The notes beneath the pieces are model-generated. The model ran no database searches, had not been told where the DNA came from, and saw only the letters and a list, made by a program, of their open reading frames with translations. Positions 16,910-26,320 of a stretch of DNA of 64,000 bases are shown piece after piece. Numbering within the stretch: the stretch's first letter is position 1; the number at the start of each line of letters is the position of its first letter. The stretch is taken from contig NZ_FMTL01000001.1 in the NCBI RefSeq assembly GCF_900099645.1, positions 1,758,138 through 1,822,137 on the forward strand, read 5' to 3'. The translations under genes were made by a program, and so were the position numbers. Source of the DNA: Pseudomonas peli. Its GTDB lineage: Bacteria; Pseudomonadota; Gammaproteobacteria; Pseudomonadales; Pseudomonadaceae.

Positions 16910-17800
16910 ATGAACGCACTGACCTTGCCGGACATAGCCACGCAAGCGCCTGCCCACGCCCTGGCCCTAGACTGGGTCGGCATGCAGGGCATCGCGCTGC
17001 CGATCAAACTGGCTGAGCAACACATCCATGCCCGCGCCGATATCGGGGTTAGCCTGGACTATGGCAATGCGCGCGGCATCCATATGTCGCGCCTATACCT
17101 GGCGCTGCATGCGCTGGAACAGCGCGAACTGAACCCGACGACGCTGCGAGAGTTAATGGGCGAGTTTCTCGACAGCCATCAGGGTTTGTCGCAGCAGGCA
17201 TCGATTACCTTGCGCGGCGAGGCCTTGCTCAACCGCCCAGCACTGGTCAGCCCCCTCTCAGGTTGGAAGGCCTACCCCTTCGAAGTGCGTGCACGCCAGG
17301 ATTCATGGGGGTTTCACGTGGAACTACAGGTAGAAGTGACCTATTCCTCGACCTGCCCTTGCTCCGCCGCCCTGGCGCGCCAGCTGATTCAGCAGCGCTT
17401 TGTCGAGGACTTCGCCAACCAGCCGCTGGACCACGCACAATTGCTGGCCTGGCTCGGCTCAACCCAGGGCATCGTCGCTACACCACATAGCCAACGCAGT
17501 ACCGCCACTTTGCAAGTGCGCCTGCACGGCGACAGCGCGAAGTTGCCGCTGGTTGCGCTGATCGACGCCGCCGAACAAGCCCTCGGCACCGCTGTGCAGA
17601 CGGCGGTAAAGCGCGCCGATGAGCAGGCCTTCGCCCTGGCCAACGGGCAAAACCTGATGTTCTGCGAAGACGCTGCCCGCCGCCTGCACAGCGCCCTGCG
17701 CGAACAACCGGCCTTCAGCGCCTTTCACCTGCGCGTGGTGCACGCGGAAAGCCTGCACGCCCACGATGCGGTTGCCGCCAGCACGTGGAACTGGCGCTGA
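16910..17800 (+). CDS. folE2: GTP cyclohydrolase FolE2 (type IB)
   Basis: Protein of 296 residues of the FolE2/FolEB family. The active-site Cys motif is STCPCSAALARQL, and N-terminal VGMQGIALPI and HMSRLYLALHALEQ are family blocks. It makes 7,8-dihydroneopterin triphosphate from GTP without strict zinc dependence, replacing zinc-requiring FolE under zinc limitation for folate (and queuosine) synthesis. Sits directly downstream of the Zur box, divergent from dksA2. Confidence 0.92.
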   Translation: MNALTLPDIATQAPAHALALDWVGMQGIALPIKLAEQHIHARADIGVSLDYGNARGIHMSRLYLALHALEQRELNPTTLRELMGEFLDSHQGLSQQASITLRGEALLNRPALVSPLSGWKAYPFEVRARQDSWGFHVELQVEVTYSSTCPCSAALARQLIQQRFVEDFANQPLDHAQLLAWLGSTQGIVATPHSQRSTATLQVRLHGDSAKLPLVALIDAAEQALGTAVQTAVKRADEQAFALANGQNLMFCEDAARRLHSALREQPAFSAFHLRVVHAESLHAHDAVAASTWNWR

Positions 17801-17862
17801 GGCGATTTACCTGGCCCATACGCGGCGCTAACCTGCCGGGCAAACCCTTGCAGACCACTCCG

Positions 17863-18357
17863 ATGACAACCCAGCCGTCCGCCGCATTCAACTTACGGGC
17901 CTACCAACCTCAGGATTTACCCGCCCTGGTCGCACTGTTTCAGGCATCGGTCAGCCAGTTGACCACTCAGCATTACGACGCAGCGCAGCGACAGGCCTGG
18001 TCTCCCGAGGTTGCAGACCTATCGGTCTGGCAAACACGTTTGATGTCACTTAATTTACTTATCGCCGAAGATGGCAGCTCAATGGCCGGATTTATCGGAT
18101 TTAGCCTGGATGGCCATATCGACCTGCTGTACTGCGCGCCCGCTTATGCCCGCCAGGGTGTGGCCAGCGCCTTGTATGCCGCTGCCGAGCAACGCTTGCG
18201 CGCGGCGGGGGTGCGCGAGCTGTTTACCGAAGCCAGCCTAGTGGCCCAGGCATTTTTTGCCGGTCAGGGATTTTCTGTGCAGCAGGCACAGACGGTGACG
18301 CGCGGCACTGTTAACTTGCCGCGCATGCTGATGCGCAAAACTCTGGAGCTGCGATGA
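17863..18357 (+). CDS. GNAT-family N-acetyltransferase
   Basis: Protein of 164 residues with a GNAT fold: FNLRAYQPQDLPALVALF at the N-terminus, GHIDLLYCAPAYARQGVASALYAAAEQRL as the acetyl-CoA-binding motif A (R-Q-G-V-A variant of Q/RxxGxA) and a FYEK-like end (AFFAGQGFSVQQ). ATG 17863 is preferred over the upstream frame that overlaps folE2. The next gene starts within its stop codon. Substrate unknown. Confidence 0.85.
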   Translation: MTTQPSAAFNLRAYQPQDLPALVALFQASVSQLTTQHYDAAQRQAWSPEVADLSVWQTRLMSLNLLIAEDGSSMAGFIGFSLDGHIDLLYCAPAYARQGVASALYAAAEQRLRAAGVRELFTEASLVAQAFFAGQGFSVQQAQTVTRGTVNLPRMLMRKTLELR

Positions 18358-18590
18358 ACACCCTGACGATTATCGTGCTAACCGCCGTGGTGCTGGCCGC
18401 CTGCTCCCTGGCACTGTGGAGCTGGTACAACCAGCGCAAACTGGAAAAACTCGATGAGCGGATCAACCGGCAGAGCGAGCTGATCGCACAACTCGACAGC
18501 GTGCTGGAAAATCCGCAGCTCAGCGAAGCCGAGCAGTTGGCGAAAAGCGAAGCCTTACTGGCCAAGCTGCAGGAAACTCGAAAGCCTTAG
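18354..18590 (+). CDS. Small membrane-anchored coiled-coil protein
   Basis: Protein of 78 residues: one N-terminal membrane helix (TLTIIVLTAVVLAACSLALWSW) then a charged helix (KLEKLDERINRQSELIAQLDSVLENP). The ATG overlaps the stop of the GNAT gene (ATGA), indicating translational coupling. Function unknown. Confidence 0.6.
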   Translation: MNTLTIIVLTAVVLAACSLALWSWYNQRKLEKLDERINRQSELIAQLDSVLENPQLSEAEQLAKSEALLAKLQETRKP

Positions 18591-18665
18591 TGCTGCTGAG
18601 GTCATGATGTGTGGGGGGCTTTCGGCTTGGGCATCCTGCTTCGCTCTACCTCCTGCATCCATGCA

Positions 18666-18711
18666 GTCGTAGCCGCGATCAACGTTAGTCGCAGCTCAAG
18701 CCCCTCCCACA
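18666..18711. repeat. REP-type element, inverted relative to the copy at 6523
   Basis: Read on the minus strand, GTGGGAGGGGCTTGAGCTGC... matches the REP at 6523 (GTGGGAGGGGCTTCAGCCGC...) at 17 of 20 positions. It lies between the small coiled-coil gene and the convergent DUF2207 gene, a usual REP location at transcript ends. Confidence 0.6.
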
Positions 18712-18719
18712 GAAGCTTC

Positions 18720-20648
18720 CTACCAACCGCCGCCTCCCCCGCCACCGCCGCCACCGCCTGACGAACCACCGCCGGATGAACCGCCCCCACCTGACGAGCT
18801 GCTCGACGGGGGCGATGAAGCCAGTGCTGTGGCGCTGCTCAGGCCGGCAGCCAAAGCGGCGCTCATGGCCAGCGGTGTGCTGAATGAACTGCGGCTGTGG
18901 TACCAGTCCGGTTGATAGCCACGCTGCGCCGGGTCGATCAGGCCATTGGCCAACGCCGTGCTGAAGCGCGCGCTCCACTTGTCCTCCACACCCAGGGCCA
19001 TGGCGTAGGGCAGGTGTTTCTCGTACAGCGCAATGCTCATCGCCGGGGCATTGCCGGCAAGGGCCAGTGCGTCGCTTTCCGCCAGTTGCAGGTAGTCACG
19101 GTAGCCTTCCAGCTGATCGAGCAAACGCCGCCCTTCAACCGATGGCGCTGGCAGCAGGTAATAGAACAGCACCACCACCAGCACATACACGCAGAGCAGC
19201 AGCAAGGCCGGCAACGACGCCGCATCACTGAGCATCCACAAGCCAATCGGCACTGGCCAGACAAACATCAACCCCGCCAGACCCAGACCGATCTGCTTGC
19301 CCAAACTGGGCTGATTCCAGGCCATGTACAGCACAAACAGCGACGGCACGCCAAAGCCCATGGTGAACACCACGCCGGCCAGGCCGACAGCCACATCGTC
19401 CGCGTTACGCGCGCCGGTCAGTACCATTACCAGGCAGCCAACCAGCGCCCAGATCAGGCCCCAGGTCCAGATGCCACGGTTATTGCTGAACCAAGCCTTG
19501 CCCTGGGTGTGCAGCTGGGTTTTCAGCCCAGCCACGGCATCGGCCAGGCGCGGCTCGTAGTCGCTGCCAATCTCCAGGGCGATACCTTCCTTATTGGTGG
19601 GAAACAGGCGCTTGCGCAGGTCGCGATCACCCTCACTGAAGTCATCCCGCTCACCCGTGCCACGGGCCAGGGTAAAACCGCCGCCGCGCGGCTTGTCTTC
19701 AAGATGCAGGTGCTTGCGTATGGCCATATCGGTGAGCCACACACTGAACGCCCGCGCATCCTGATAAGCCCCTTTGAAACCGCGATGCCAGAGGTAGCCG
19801 GCCTGCACCGCGCTCATGCCTTTCGGAGCTTCGAACAGTGGAATGATCAAACCTTTTTCGGGGTCACGGCCGACTCGATCCCAGGCACGCAGATAAAAAA
19901 TCACCAGTCCGACCAGCAGCAGCGCGCCCAGGCACAGGCCAAGGTTATCCAGCAGCACCGAGCCCAGGCGCTGCGTTAGACCCGGCCGCGCCACCAGGCC
20001 GGCTGGCCAATCCACGGCGACCGTCAGGCCGTGGTAGGCCGGCAAGGCTTGGGTAGTGGTCAAGCGCAGATAATCGTCCCGCTGTTCGAGCACCTCATAG
20101 GCCTTGCCCTGATCACCGCTGGCCCCGGTATAGGCGGCCACATCCCCCATCCGCGCACCCGGCGGCAGTTTGACCTCGACCGAGGCCTGGAGAATCGGAA
20201 AGACCCACTGATTACCGGTGACGTTCCAGTACAGCTCATCGGTATTGAGGTGGTGCAACAGCTGGCGCTCAACCCGGTAACGCAGTTCGTACTGATAGCG
20301 CCCCGGCTGCAGCAGCTGGTTGGCCGAGCCTAGGTAATAGCGCACCCAGGTGCCGTTCTGCTCGACCCGCGCCCGCTCCGCCTGACCATCGCGGCTCACC
20401 GCAAGCAAGGTGATCGGGCTGCTCTGTAACAGGCCGAAGGGCAAGCTGTAGCTGACCGGCAGATCGCGGTAGATGCCGCGCTTGATCTGCTCACCCTCGG
20501 CCTGCACGGTGATCCGCTCGGTCACCAGCAGGTTGCCGTCCGCCTGCACCTGCAGGGTCACGGCAAAGTCTTCAATCACCTCGGCCGCGGCGGCCCACAG
20601 CGGCAGCAGGCACAGGCTCAACAGGGCAAAACGCAGCACTCGCAGCAT
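18720..20648 (-). CDS. DUF2207 membrane protein with glycine-rich tail
   Basis: Protein of 642 residues. It has a signal peptide (LRFALLSLCLLPLWAAAAE), a large extracytoplasmic beta domain (VIEDFAVTLQVQADGNLLV... RGIYRDLPV), one membrane helix at about 255-275, a cytoplasmic region, a cluster of helices at about 400-500 and a C-terminal tail almost entirely Ser/Gly ending in Trp. This layout is typical of DUF2207 proteins paired with LemA. Its ATG lies 1 bp after the LemA stop, so they form one unit. Role unknown, presumably envelope related. Confidence 0.85.
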   Translation of the reverse strand: MLRVLRFALLSLCLLPLWAAAAEVIEDFAVTLQVQADGNLLVTERITVQAEGEQIKRGIYRDLPVSYSLPFGLLQSSPITLLAVSRDGQAERARVEQNGTWVRYYLGSANQLLQPGRYQYELRYRVERQLLHHLNTDELYWNVTGNQWVFPILQASVEVKLPPGARMGDVAAYTGASGDQGKAYEVLEQRDDYLRLTTTQALPAYHGLTVAVDWPAGLVARPGLTQRLGSVLLDNLGLCLGALLLVGLVIFYLRAWDRVGRDPEKGLIIPLFEAPKGMSAVQAGYLWHRGFKGAYQDARAFSVWLTDMAIRKHLHLEDKPRGGGFTLARGTGERDDFSEGDRDLRKRLFPTNKEGIALEIGSDYEPRLADAVAGLKTQLHTQGKAWFSNNRGIWTWGLIWALVGCLVMVLTGARNADDVAVGLAGVVFTMGFGVPSLFVLYMAWNQPSLGKQIGLGLAGLMFVWPVPIGLWMLSDAASLPALLLLCVYVLVVVLFYYLLPAPSVEGRRLLDQLEGYRDYLQLAESDALALAGNAPAMSIALYEKHLPYAMALGVEDKWSARFSTALANGLIDPAQRGYQPDWYHSRSSFSTPLAMSAALAAGLSSATALASSPPSSSSSGGGGSSGGGSSGGGGGGGGGGGW

Positions 20649-20649
20649 G

Positions 20650-21216
20650 TCAAAACTCCATTTTTGGCGACTGGGCGTCACGCGGGTCATCCAGGCTGAA
20701 GTACTCCGCCTGGGTAAAGGCAAAAGGCCGCGCCACTAGGTTGCTCGGTACAGATTCCACCAGCACATTCAACTCGCGCACCGCGCCGTTGTAATAACGC
20801 CGGGCCATCTGGATATGGTTCTCGACCTCGGTGATGGTGCGTTGCAGGTCGAGAAATTGACCATCCGCCTTGAGCGCCGGGTAATCCTCGACCAGGGCAA
20901 ACAGCTGACGCAGCTGAGTACCCAGATGCGCCTCCACCGTCGCCCGCTCGCCCAGCGGCGAATCGGCCAGCTGCACCGCACGCATACGTTCCTGCACCAG
21001 CGCCTGCAGGGTGCCCTGCTCGTAGCTCATGTACTGGCGCACGCACTCGACCAGTGCCGGAATCAGGCTGGCGCGGCGCTTGAGTTGCACATCAATGCCA
21101 CTCCACGCTTCAGCCACCCGCGCGCGGTTGAACACCAGCCGGTTGTAGTAATAAATCGCCAAACTAGCGAGCGCCACCAGCAGCGCCAGCACCACCCAGA
21201 ATCCTGCCCCTTGCAT
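20650..21216 (-). CDS. LemA family protein
   Basis: Protein of 188 residues. An N-terminal membrane helix (GFWVVLALLVALASLAIYYYN) is followed by the LemA helical bundle: NRLVFNRARVAEAWSGIDVQLKRRASLIPALVE, then TITEVENHIQMARRYYNGAVRELN, and the end motif with SVPSNLVA and EYFSL. ATG 21216 is preferred over an in-frame GTG two codons earlier because AAGGAG sits at the right distance. Family members are envelope-linked with no established reaction. Confidence 0.9.
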   Translation of the reverse strand: MQGAGFWVVLALLVALASLAIYYYNRLVFNRARVAEAWSGIDVQLKRRASLIPALVECVRQYMSYEQGTLQALVQERMRAVQLADSPLGERATVEAHLGTQLRQLFALVEDYPALKADGQFLDLQRTITEVENHIQMARRYYNGAVRELNVLVESVPSNLVARPFAFTQAEYFSLDDPRDAQSPKMEF

Positions 21217-21380
21217 AACCACTCCTTGATAAAAGCCAGCTGAACGCCTGCGCTATCCGTTCGCCCCTCACACCCTAGCTGGCTTCGACTGCGCCTGCCG
21301 CCACACCCGGTAACGCCAGCAGGGCGGACAGCACCCAGCAATCGCCGTATCCTTGAGTGCCAGCCACTGCGAGGCACCCC

Positions 21381-23255
21381 ATGCAGATCGAGTTACTGGA
21401 AATCCGCGATCACCTGCAGCGCTTCCCGCCCTTCGATGCGTTGCCCGATGACAGCCTCGACGCCATTGCCCGGCAGGTTGAGGTGGCGTACTTCAAGGCC
21501 GGCACAGACATCCTGCTGTATGGCGCTGCGATTCACGAACTGCACTATGTACGCAGCGGCGCGGTGGAAATCTACCGGCGTAATGGCGCGCTTTACAACC
21601 GCCTGAGCGAGGGCGATATCTTCGGCCAGGCCGGCCTGTTGCGCAGCAACAAAGTGCGCTTTCCGGCGCGGGCGATTGAAGACAGCCTGATCTACTTCAT
21701 CCCCGCCACTGTGTTTGCCCAGCTCTGCGAAGAGCACGATGGCTTTGCCGAATTCGTCGAGGCCGAAGGCCAATCGCGACTCAAGTCGGCGGTGGAAAGC
21801 CAGGGCCAGGCCAGCGAGCTGATCCAGATAAAAGTGCGCAAGCTGATCTCGCGCCAACCAGTCACCGCCAGCCCGCACACCTCGGTGCAACAGGCCGCCC
21901 AGCTGATGACCGAGCAGAGCGTATCCTCACTGGTGATCGTCGACGACAGCGCGCCCGCTGCCGGCATGGTGGGCATCCTCACGGACCGCGACCTGCGCAC
22001 CCGCGTGCTCGCCATGGGGTTGGACAGCACAACGCCGGTCAGTGAGGTGATGTCGCCTAATCCCATCACAATTCAAGCCGATGACAGCGTGTTCGATGCC
22101 ATGTTGTCCATGCTGCGCCACAACATCCACTACCTGCCGGTGGTGCAGCGGCGCCGGCCCATCGGCATCATCAACCTCAGCGACATCATCCGCTACGAGT
22201 CGCAGAGCAGCCTGTATCTGGTCAACTCGATCTTCAACCAGCCCGATGTCGCCGGGCTGCAAAGCCTGCTGCCGGACCTGCGCGCTACCTTTATACGCAT
22301 GGTCAACGACCACGCCACCGCGCACATGGTCGGCAGCGCCATGGCCGGCATTGGCCGCGCCTTTACCCAGCGCCTGCTGGAACTGGCCGAGCAGACACTC
22401 GGCCCGCCGCCGGTGCCCTACTGCTTTATGGTCGCCGGCTCCATGGCCCGCGACGAACAGTTGCTGGTGACGGATCAGGACAACGCCCTGGTGCTCGACG
22501 ACCGCTTTGACCCGGCGCAGCACGACGCCTACTTCGCCGCCCTTGCCCAGTTTGTCAGCGACGGCCTGGCCGCCTGCGGTTACAGCTACTGCAAGGGCGG
22601 CATCATGGCCAGCAACGCCCAGTGGCGGCAGCCGTTGAGTGTTTGGCGCGATTACTTCCAGCAATGGATCGACAATCCCAAGCCGCAAACCCTGCTGCAC
22701 AGCTGCATCTTCTTCGACCTCGACGGCGTGTATGGCGAGGTCGAACTGGTGGAAAACCTCAAAGACCTGCTCGCGCAAAAAGCCAGCAGCAACCCGGCCT
22801 TCCTCGCCGCCCTGGCGCGCAACGCCCTCAACCGCACGCCGCCGCTGGGCTTCTTCCGCACCTTTGTGATGGAAACCGACGGCCAGCAGAAACACATCAT
22901 CAACCTCAAAGGCCGTGGCACCGCGCCGCTCACCGACCTGATCCGCGTGCACGCCCTGGCCTGCGGCAGCAAGGCGCAGAACTCCCTGGAACGCCTCGAC
23001 GCCATCGGCAAAACCAAGCTGCTGCAGCCCGAAGCCCTCGGCCAATTGCGCTACGCCCTGGAATTTCTCAGCCTGGTGCGCGTGCGCCACCAGGCCATGG
23101 CGGCGGCCGAAGGCGCGCAGCCGAACAACTACATCGAGCCGGAAAAAGTCTCCGCCAGTGACCGCCACAACCTCAAGGAAGCCTTTCAGGTGCTCAGCAA
23201 CGCGCAGAAATTCCTGCGCTTCCGCTACCCCGCGCAACCGAGCAACAAGCGGTGA
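21381..23255 (+). CDS. cNMP-binding / CBS / GlnD-like nucleotidyltransferase protein (DUF294)
   Basis: Protein of 624 residues with four modules. A cyclic-nucleotide-type beta barrel (about 15-130) is followed by two CBS domains (about 155-275). A DUF294 nucleotidyltransferase domain (about 320-450) carries GSMARDEQLLVTDQDNALV, the GS-x10-DxD pattern. A DUF294_C helical domain covers 480-620. The architecture suggests ligand-gated nucleotidyl transfer, as in GlnD-like regulators. ATG 21381 has GAGG upstream. It overlaps the downstream exonuclease start (GTGA), pairing sensor and exonuclease. Confidence 0.87.
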   Translation: MQIELLEIRDHLQRFPPFDALPDDSLDAIARQVEVAYFKAGTDILLYGAAIHELHYVRSGAVEIYRRNGALYNRLSEGDIFGQAGLLRSNKVRFPARAIEDSLIYFIPATVFAQLCEEHDGFAEFVEAEGQSRLKSAVESQGQASELIQIKVRKLISRQPVTASPHTSVQQAAQLMTEQSVSSLVIVDDSAPAAGMVGILTDRDLRTRVLAMGLDSTTPVSEVMSPNPITIQADDSVFDAMLSMLRHNIHYLPVVQRRRPIGIINLSDIIRYESQSSLYLVNSIFNQPDVAGLQSLLPDLRATFIRMVNDHATAHMVGSAMAGIGRAFTQRLLELAEQTLGPPPVPYCFMVAGSMARDEQLLVTDQDNALVLDDRFDPAQHDAYFAALAQFVSDGLAACGYSYCKGGIMASNAQWRQPLSVWRDYFQQWIDNPKPQTLLHSCIFFDLDGVYGEVELVENLKDLLAQKASSNPAFLAALARNALNRTPPLGFFRTFVMETDGQQKHIINLKGRGTAPLTDLIRVHALACGSKAQNSLERLDAIGKTKLLQPEALGQLRYALEFLSLVRVRHQAMAAAEGAQPNNYIEPEKVSASDRHNLKEAFQVLSNAQKFLRFRYPAQPSNKR

Positions 23256-23962
23256 CGGCGCCTGCCACAGCGCTGGACTGGGCCGCGCAGTTTGCCGAAC
23301 TCGCCGCCAGCGCCCGCGACCCGCGCCTGCAAGCCTTCTATCAGGCCGGCTGCGTAACCACCGACACCCCACTGGAGCAGGTGCCGCTGCTAGCCCTGGA
23401 CGTGGAAACCACCGGCCTGGACGCCAACCAGCACGCCATCGTCAGCCTCGGCCTGCTGCCCTTTACCCTGCAACGCATCCGCTGCGGTGCGGCGCGCTAC
23501 TGGGTGGTCAAACCGGCCAGCGAGTTGAGTGGCGAATCGGTGACCTTTCACCACATCACCCACTCCGACATCCGCCACGCGCCGCGCCTGGGGCAGATTC
23601 TCGACGAGCTGCTGACCGCCATGGCCGGCAAGGTGATGGTGGTGCACTACCGCAACATCGAGCGCAGCTTCCTCGACCAAGCGCTGCGCCAGCAGGTGGG
23701 TGAGGGTTTGCAGTTCCCGGTGATCGACACCATGCAGCTGGAGGCACGCCTGTACCCCAAACGCCAACCCGGCTGGCTGGACCGTTTGTTGGGCCGCCAG
23801 CCGGTGTCGATCCGTTTGGCCGATAGCCGCCTGCGTTACAACCTGCCGATGTACCAGGCGCACCATGCGCTGACCGATGCACTGGCGACGGCCGAGCTGC
23901 TGCAGGCGCAGGTGGCGACGCGCTATGCGTTGGATACGCCGGTGGGGGAATTGTGGAGTTGA
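23252..23962 (+). CDS. DnaQ-like 3'-5' exonuclease
   Basis: Protein of 236 residues with the DEDDh exonuclease set: ALDVETTGLD (Exo I, D and E), VVHYRNIERSFLD (Exo II), and HHALTDALATAELL (Exo III with His and Asp). The GTG start at 23252 overlaps the stop of the CBS-nucleotidyltransferase gene by 4 bp. Resembles PolC/epsilon-like proofreading exonucleases used as stand-alone DNA or RNA trimming enzymes. Its partner gene suggests a regulated role, which is inference. Confidence 0.87.
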   Translation: MTAPATALDWAAQFAELAASARDPRLQAFYQAGCVTTDTPLEQVPLLALDVETTGLDANQHAIVSLGLLPFTLQRIRCGAARYWVVKPASELSGESVTFHHITHSDIRHAPRLGQILDELLTAMAGKVMVVHYRNIERSFLDQALRQQVGEGLQFPVIDTMQLEARLYPKRQPGWLDRLLGRQPVSIRLADSRLRYNLPMYQAHHALTDALATAELLQAQVATRYALDTPVGELWS

Positions 23963-24338
23963 GGCAGTGACTCAGAAACGACTTGGGCGGCGCACACCAC
24001 CACGATTGATTTATAAGCCGTACACACCCTGCAAATAAACGCGCCCGCATTGACTAATTCGAGAAACCGGGATGAATAGTTTCGACTGGCACAGCGACAC
24101 GATTACGGCAGAAACACCGGTCACTACGACCTATCGAAATACGCAAAATGTTCGCCGGTTTTTGACGCAAGCTTGCGGCCCTAGCTTCCAATTTAATCGC
24201 GCGTTTATGGCGTGAATAAAAGATGGGGCGCCCAAAACAATGGGCGACGTGGCGGCAGAATGGCTGCGGCGTCAGCAGCAGTAGCGAAGGGACAAACAGC
24301 ACAGGTGTCCGACGCCACGCGCCCCAAACGCCGGGCAT
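23963..24338. other. Non-coding stretch, no supported gene
   Basis: About 375 bp between the exonuclease gene and the BCCT terminator, lower in GC than its surroundings. A 94-codon minus-strand frame exists here, but its translation is basic, low in recognisable motifs and lacks a clear ribosome binding site, so I do not call it. No tRNA, IS end or convincing hairpin was seen. Confidence 0.4.
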
Positions 24339-24365
24339 AAAAAAGCGCGCCCGAAGGCGCGCTCA
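24339..24365 (-). terminator. Rho-independent terminator of the BCCT transporter gene
   Basis: On the minus strand GAGCGCGCC-TTC-GGGCGCGCTTTTTT: a GC-rich stem with a short loop followed by six T. It lies 22 bp after the transporter stop codon. Confidence 0.85.
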
Positions 24366-24386
24366 TGTACGGCTCAACAGCAAGGG

Positions 24387-26054
24387 TCAGCGCGGTTCGC
24401 TCATCAGGCCTTTGACGATGGAAATACAGCCCACCAGCAGCACGATGGTAAACGGCAATCCCGTCGACACCGCCATGGCCTGCAGGGCCACCAGGCCGCC
24501 GCCAAGCAGCAGGGCGATGGCGATAACGCCCTCGATGCTGGCCCAGAAAATCCGCTGCGGGGTCGGTGCATTGACCTTGCCGCCGGCGGTGATGGTGTCG
24601 ATCACCAGCGAGCCGGAGTCCGACGAGGTGATAAAGAACACCACCACCAGGACGATGCCGATCAGCGAGGTGATGCTGGTCAGCGGCATCTCACCAAGCA
24701 TGCTGAACAGCTTCAGCTCCAGGCCGGCCTCCTGCGCGCCGGTAAAACCATCAACCAGCAACTGATTGATCGCGGTGCCGCCGAACGCGGTCATCCACAG
24801 CACCGAGACCAGGGACGGCACCAGCAAGACAGCAACCAGGAACTCGCGCACGGTACGGCCACGGCTGACGCGGGCGATAAACATGCCCACGAACGGCGAC
24901 CAGCTGATCCACCACGCCCAGTAGAAGGCCGTCCAGCCCTGGCTGAAGTTGGCGTCTTCCCGGCCAATCGGGTTGGCCAGCGCGGGCAGGTATTGCAGGT
25001 AGGCCAGAAGGTTGTCGAAGAAGCCGGTGAGAATCGCCAGGGTCGGCCCGGCGATAATCACAAACAGCAGCAGGGCCATGGCCAGGCCCATATTCAGCTC
25101 GGAGAGGCGCTTGACGCCCTTGTCCAACCCCGCAACCACCGAAACCAGGGCGATGATGGTGACGACGATAATCAGCAGCACCTTGCTGGTGTCGGTGGCA
25201 CTGATCCCGAACAGGTATTCGACGCCTGCTGCGGCCTGTTCCGCGCCCAAACCGAGGGAGGTGACCAGACCAAACAGGGTGGCGAACACCGCGAGGATAT
25301 CGATCACATGGCCCGGCCAACCCCACACCCGCTCACCAAGAATCGGGTAGAAGATCGAGCGAATCGACAGCGGCAGGCCCTTGTTGAAGGAGAACAGCGC
25401 CAGCGACAGGGCGACAATCGCGTAGATCGCCCAAGGGTGCAGGCCCCAGTGGAAGATGGTTGCGGCCATGCCCAGGCGCACGGCCTCTTCGGCATTACCG
25501 GCCGCGCCGCCCAACGGCGCCCAGTCGGTGCGCACACCATCTGCGCCAACGCTGATACCGCCCATGGCCGCACTGAAGTGCGACATCGGCTCAGAGACGC
25601 CATAGAACATCAGGCCAATGCCCATCCCGGCGGCAAACAGCATGGAGAACCAGCCGAGGTAGGTGTAATCAGGCTTTGCGTCCATGCCGCCGAGGCGCAC
25701 TTTGCCCAGAGGGGAAACGATCAGGCCGAGGCAGAGCAGCACAAAGATGTTCGCGGAGCCGATAAAGAACCAGGCCATGTGGTGGGTGAGCCAGTCGCGC
25801 AAGGCGCTGAACAGCGGCTCGACCTGGGTTTGCAGGGCCAGGGTCAGCACCACGAACAGCACGGCGACGACTGCCGAGATGGTGAAAACCTTGCCGTGGA
25901 TGTCCAGGTTGAACAGGAACTTGCCTTTGATGTTGTCCTGACCGATCACGTAATCGGTGTCGATCAGATTGGCGTCGCCGGTGGGTGCCGGGATGCCGTC
26001 CAGAGTTGCCGCTTCTGGTTGCGGGGTCGTGTCAGACGAAGGGTTTTGACCCAT
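24387..26054 (-). CDS. BCCT-family transporter, glycine-betaine type
   Basis: Protein of 555 residues with 12 predicted membrane helices after a hydrophilic N-terminus of about 55 residues. The signature GMGIGLMFYGVSEPMSHF matches sodium-coupled betaine carriers such as BetP rather than CaiT. Aromatic-rich WTAFYWAWWISWSPFVGMFIAR is the conserved betaine-site helix. The ATG at 26054 has AAGGAG 8 nt upstream. Predicted uptake of glycine betaine or a related quaternary amine for osmoprotection or catabolism. It lacks a long C-terminal osmosensory tail. Confidence 0.88.
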   Translation of the reverse strand: MGQNPSSDTTPQPEAATLDGIPAPTGDANLIDTDYVIGQDNIKGKFLFNLDIHGKVFTISAVVAVLFVVLTLALQTQVEPLFSALRDWLTHHMAWFFIGSANIFVLLCLGLIVSPLGKVRLGGMDAKPDYTYLGWFSMLFAAGMGIGLMFYGVSEPMSHFSAAMGGISVGADGVRTDWAPLGGAAGNAEEAVRLGMAATIFHWGLHPWAIYAIVALSLALFSFNKGLPLSIRSIFYPILGERVWGWPGHVIDILAVFATLFGLVTSLGLGAEQAAAGVEYLFGISATDTSKVLLIIVVTIIALVSVVAGLDKGVKRLSELNMGLAMALLLFVIIAGPTLAILTGFFDNLLAYLQYLPALANPIGREDANFSQGWTAFYWAWWISWSPFVGMFIARVSRGRTVREFLVAVLLVPSLVSVLWMTAFGGTAINQLLVDGFTGAQEAGLELKLFSMLGEMPLTSITSLIGIVLVVVFFITSSDSGSLVIDTITAGGKVNAPTPQRIFWASIEGVIAIALLLGGGLVALQAMAVSTGLPFTIVLLVGCISIVKGLMSEPR

Positions 26055-26320
26055 GGGGGACTCCTTTGACGTGTGGCACGCTTTACGCGCACGAGGACGG
26101 GATTGCCCTACTCGTACAGCCACCAAGCCGGCGGCTGCGGGGTATAGGGTAACAGCCATGGCACATCCGTGCAGGCGCAAGGCCAGTATTGGCGGCCATT
26201 ACAGCCCGTTATGCGGGGTTATTTGGTCTTTTGAGTCAGATTTTCTGCGCACATTGCCTCCCGCTGGGCGAGGCAATTAGCTATGGTTGGCCTATGGCCT
26301 GCTCGGGGTCGTTGTTTGAG

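Noticed and set aside
21927..23372. 481-codon minus-strand frame opposite the CBS-nucleotidyltransferase gene
   Set aside because: High-GC antisense shadow with Val/Ala/Gly-rich low-complexity translation. The plus-strand gene has full domain support.
24054..24338. 94-codon minus-strand frame in the gap after the exonuclease gene
   Set aside because: No ribosome binding site, no motif, and basic low-complexity translation; treated as chance.
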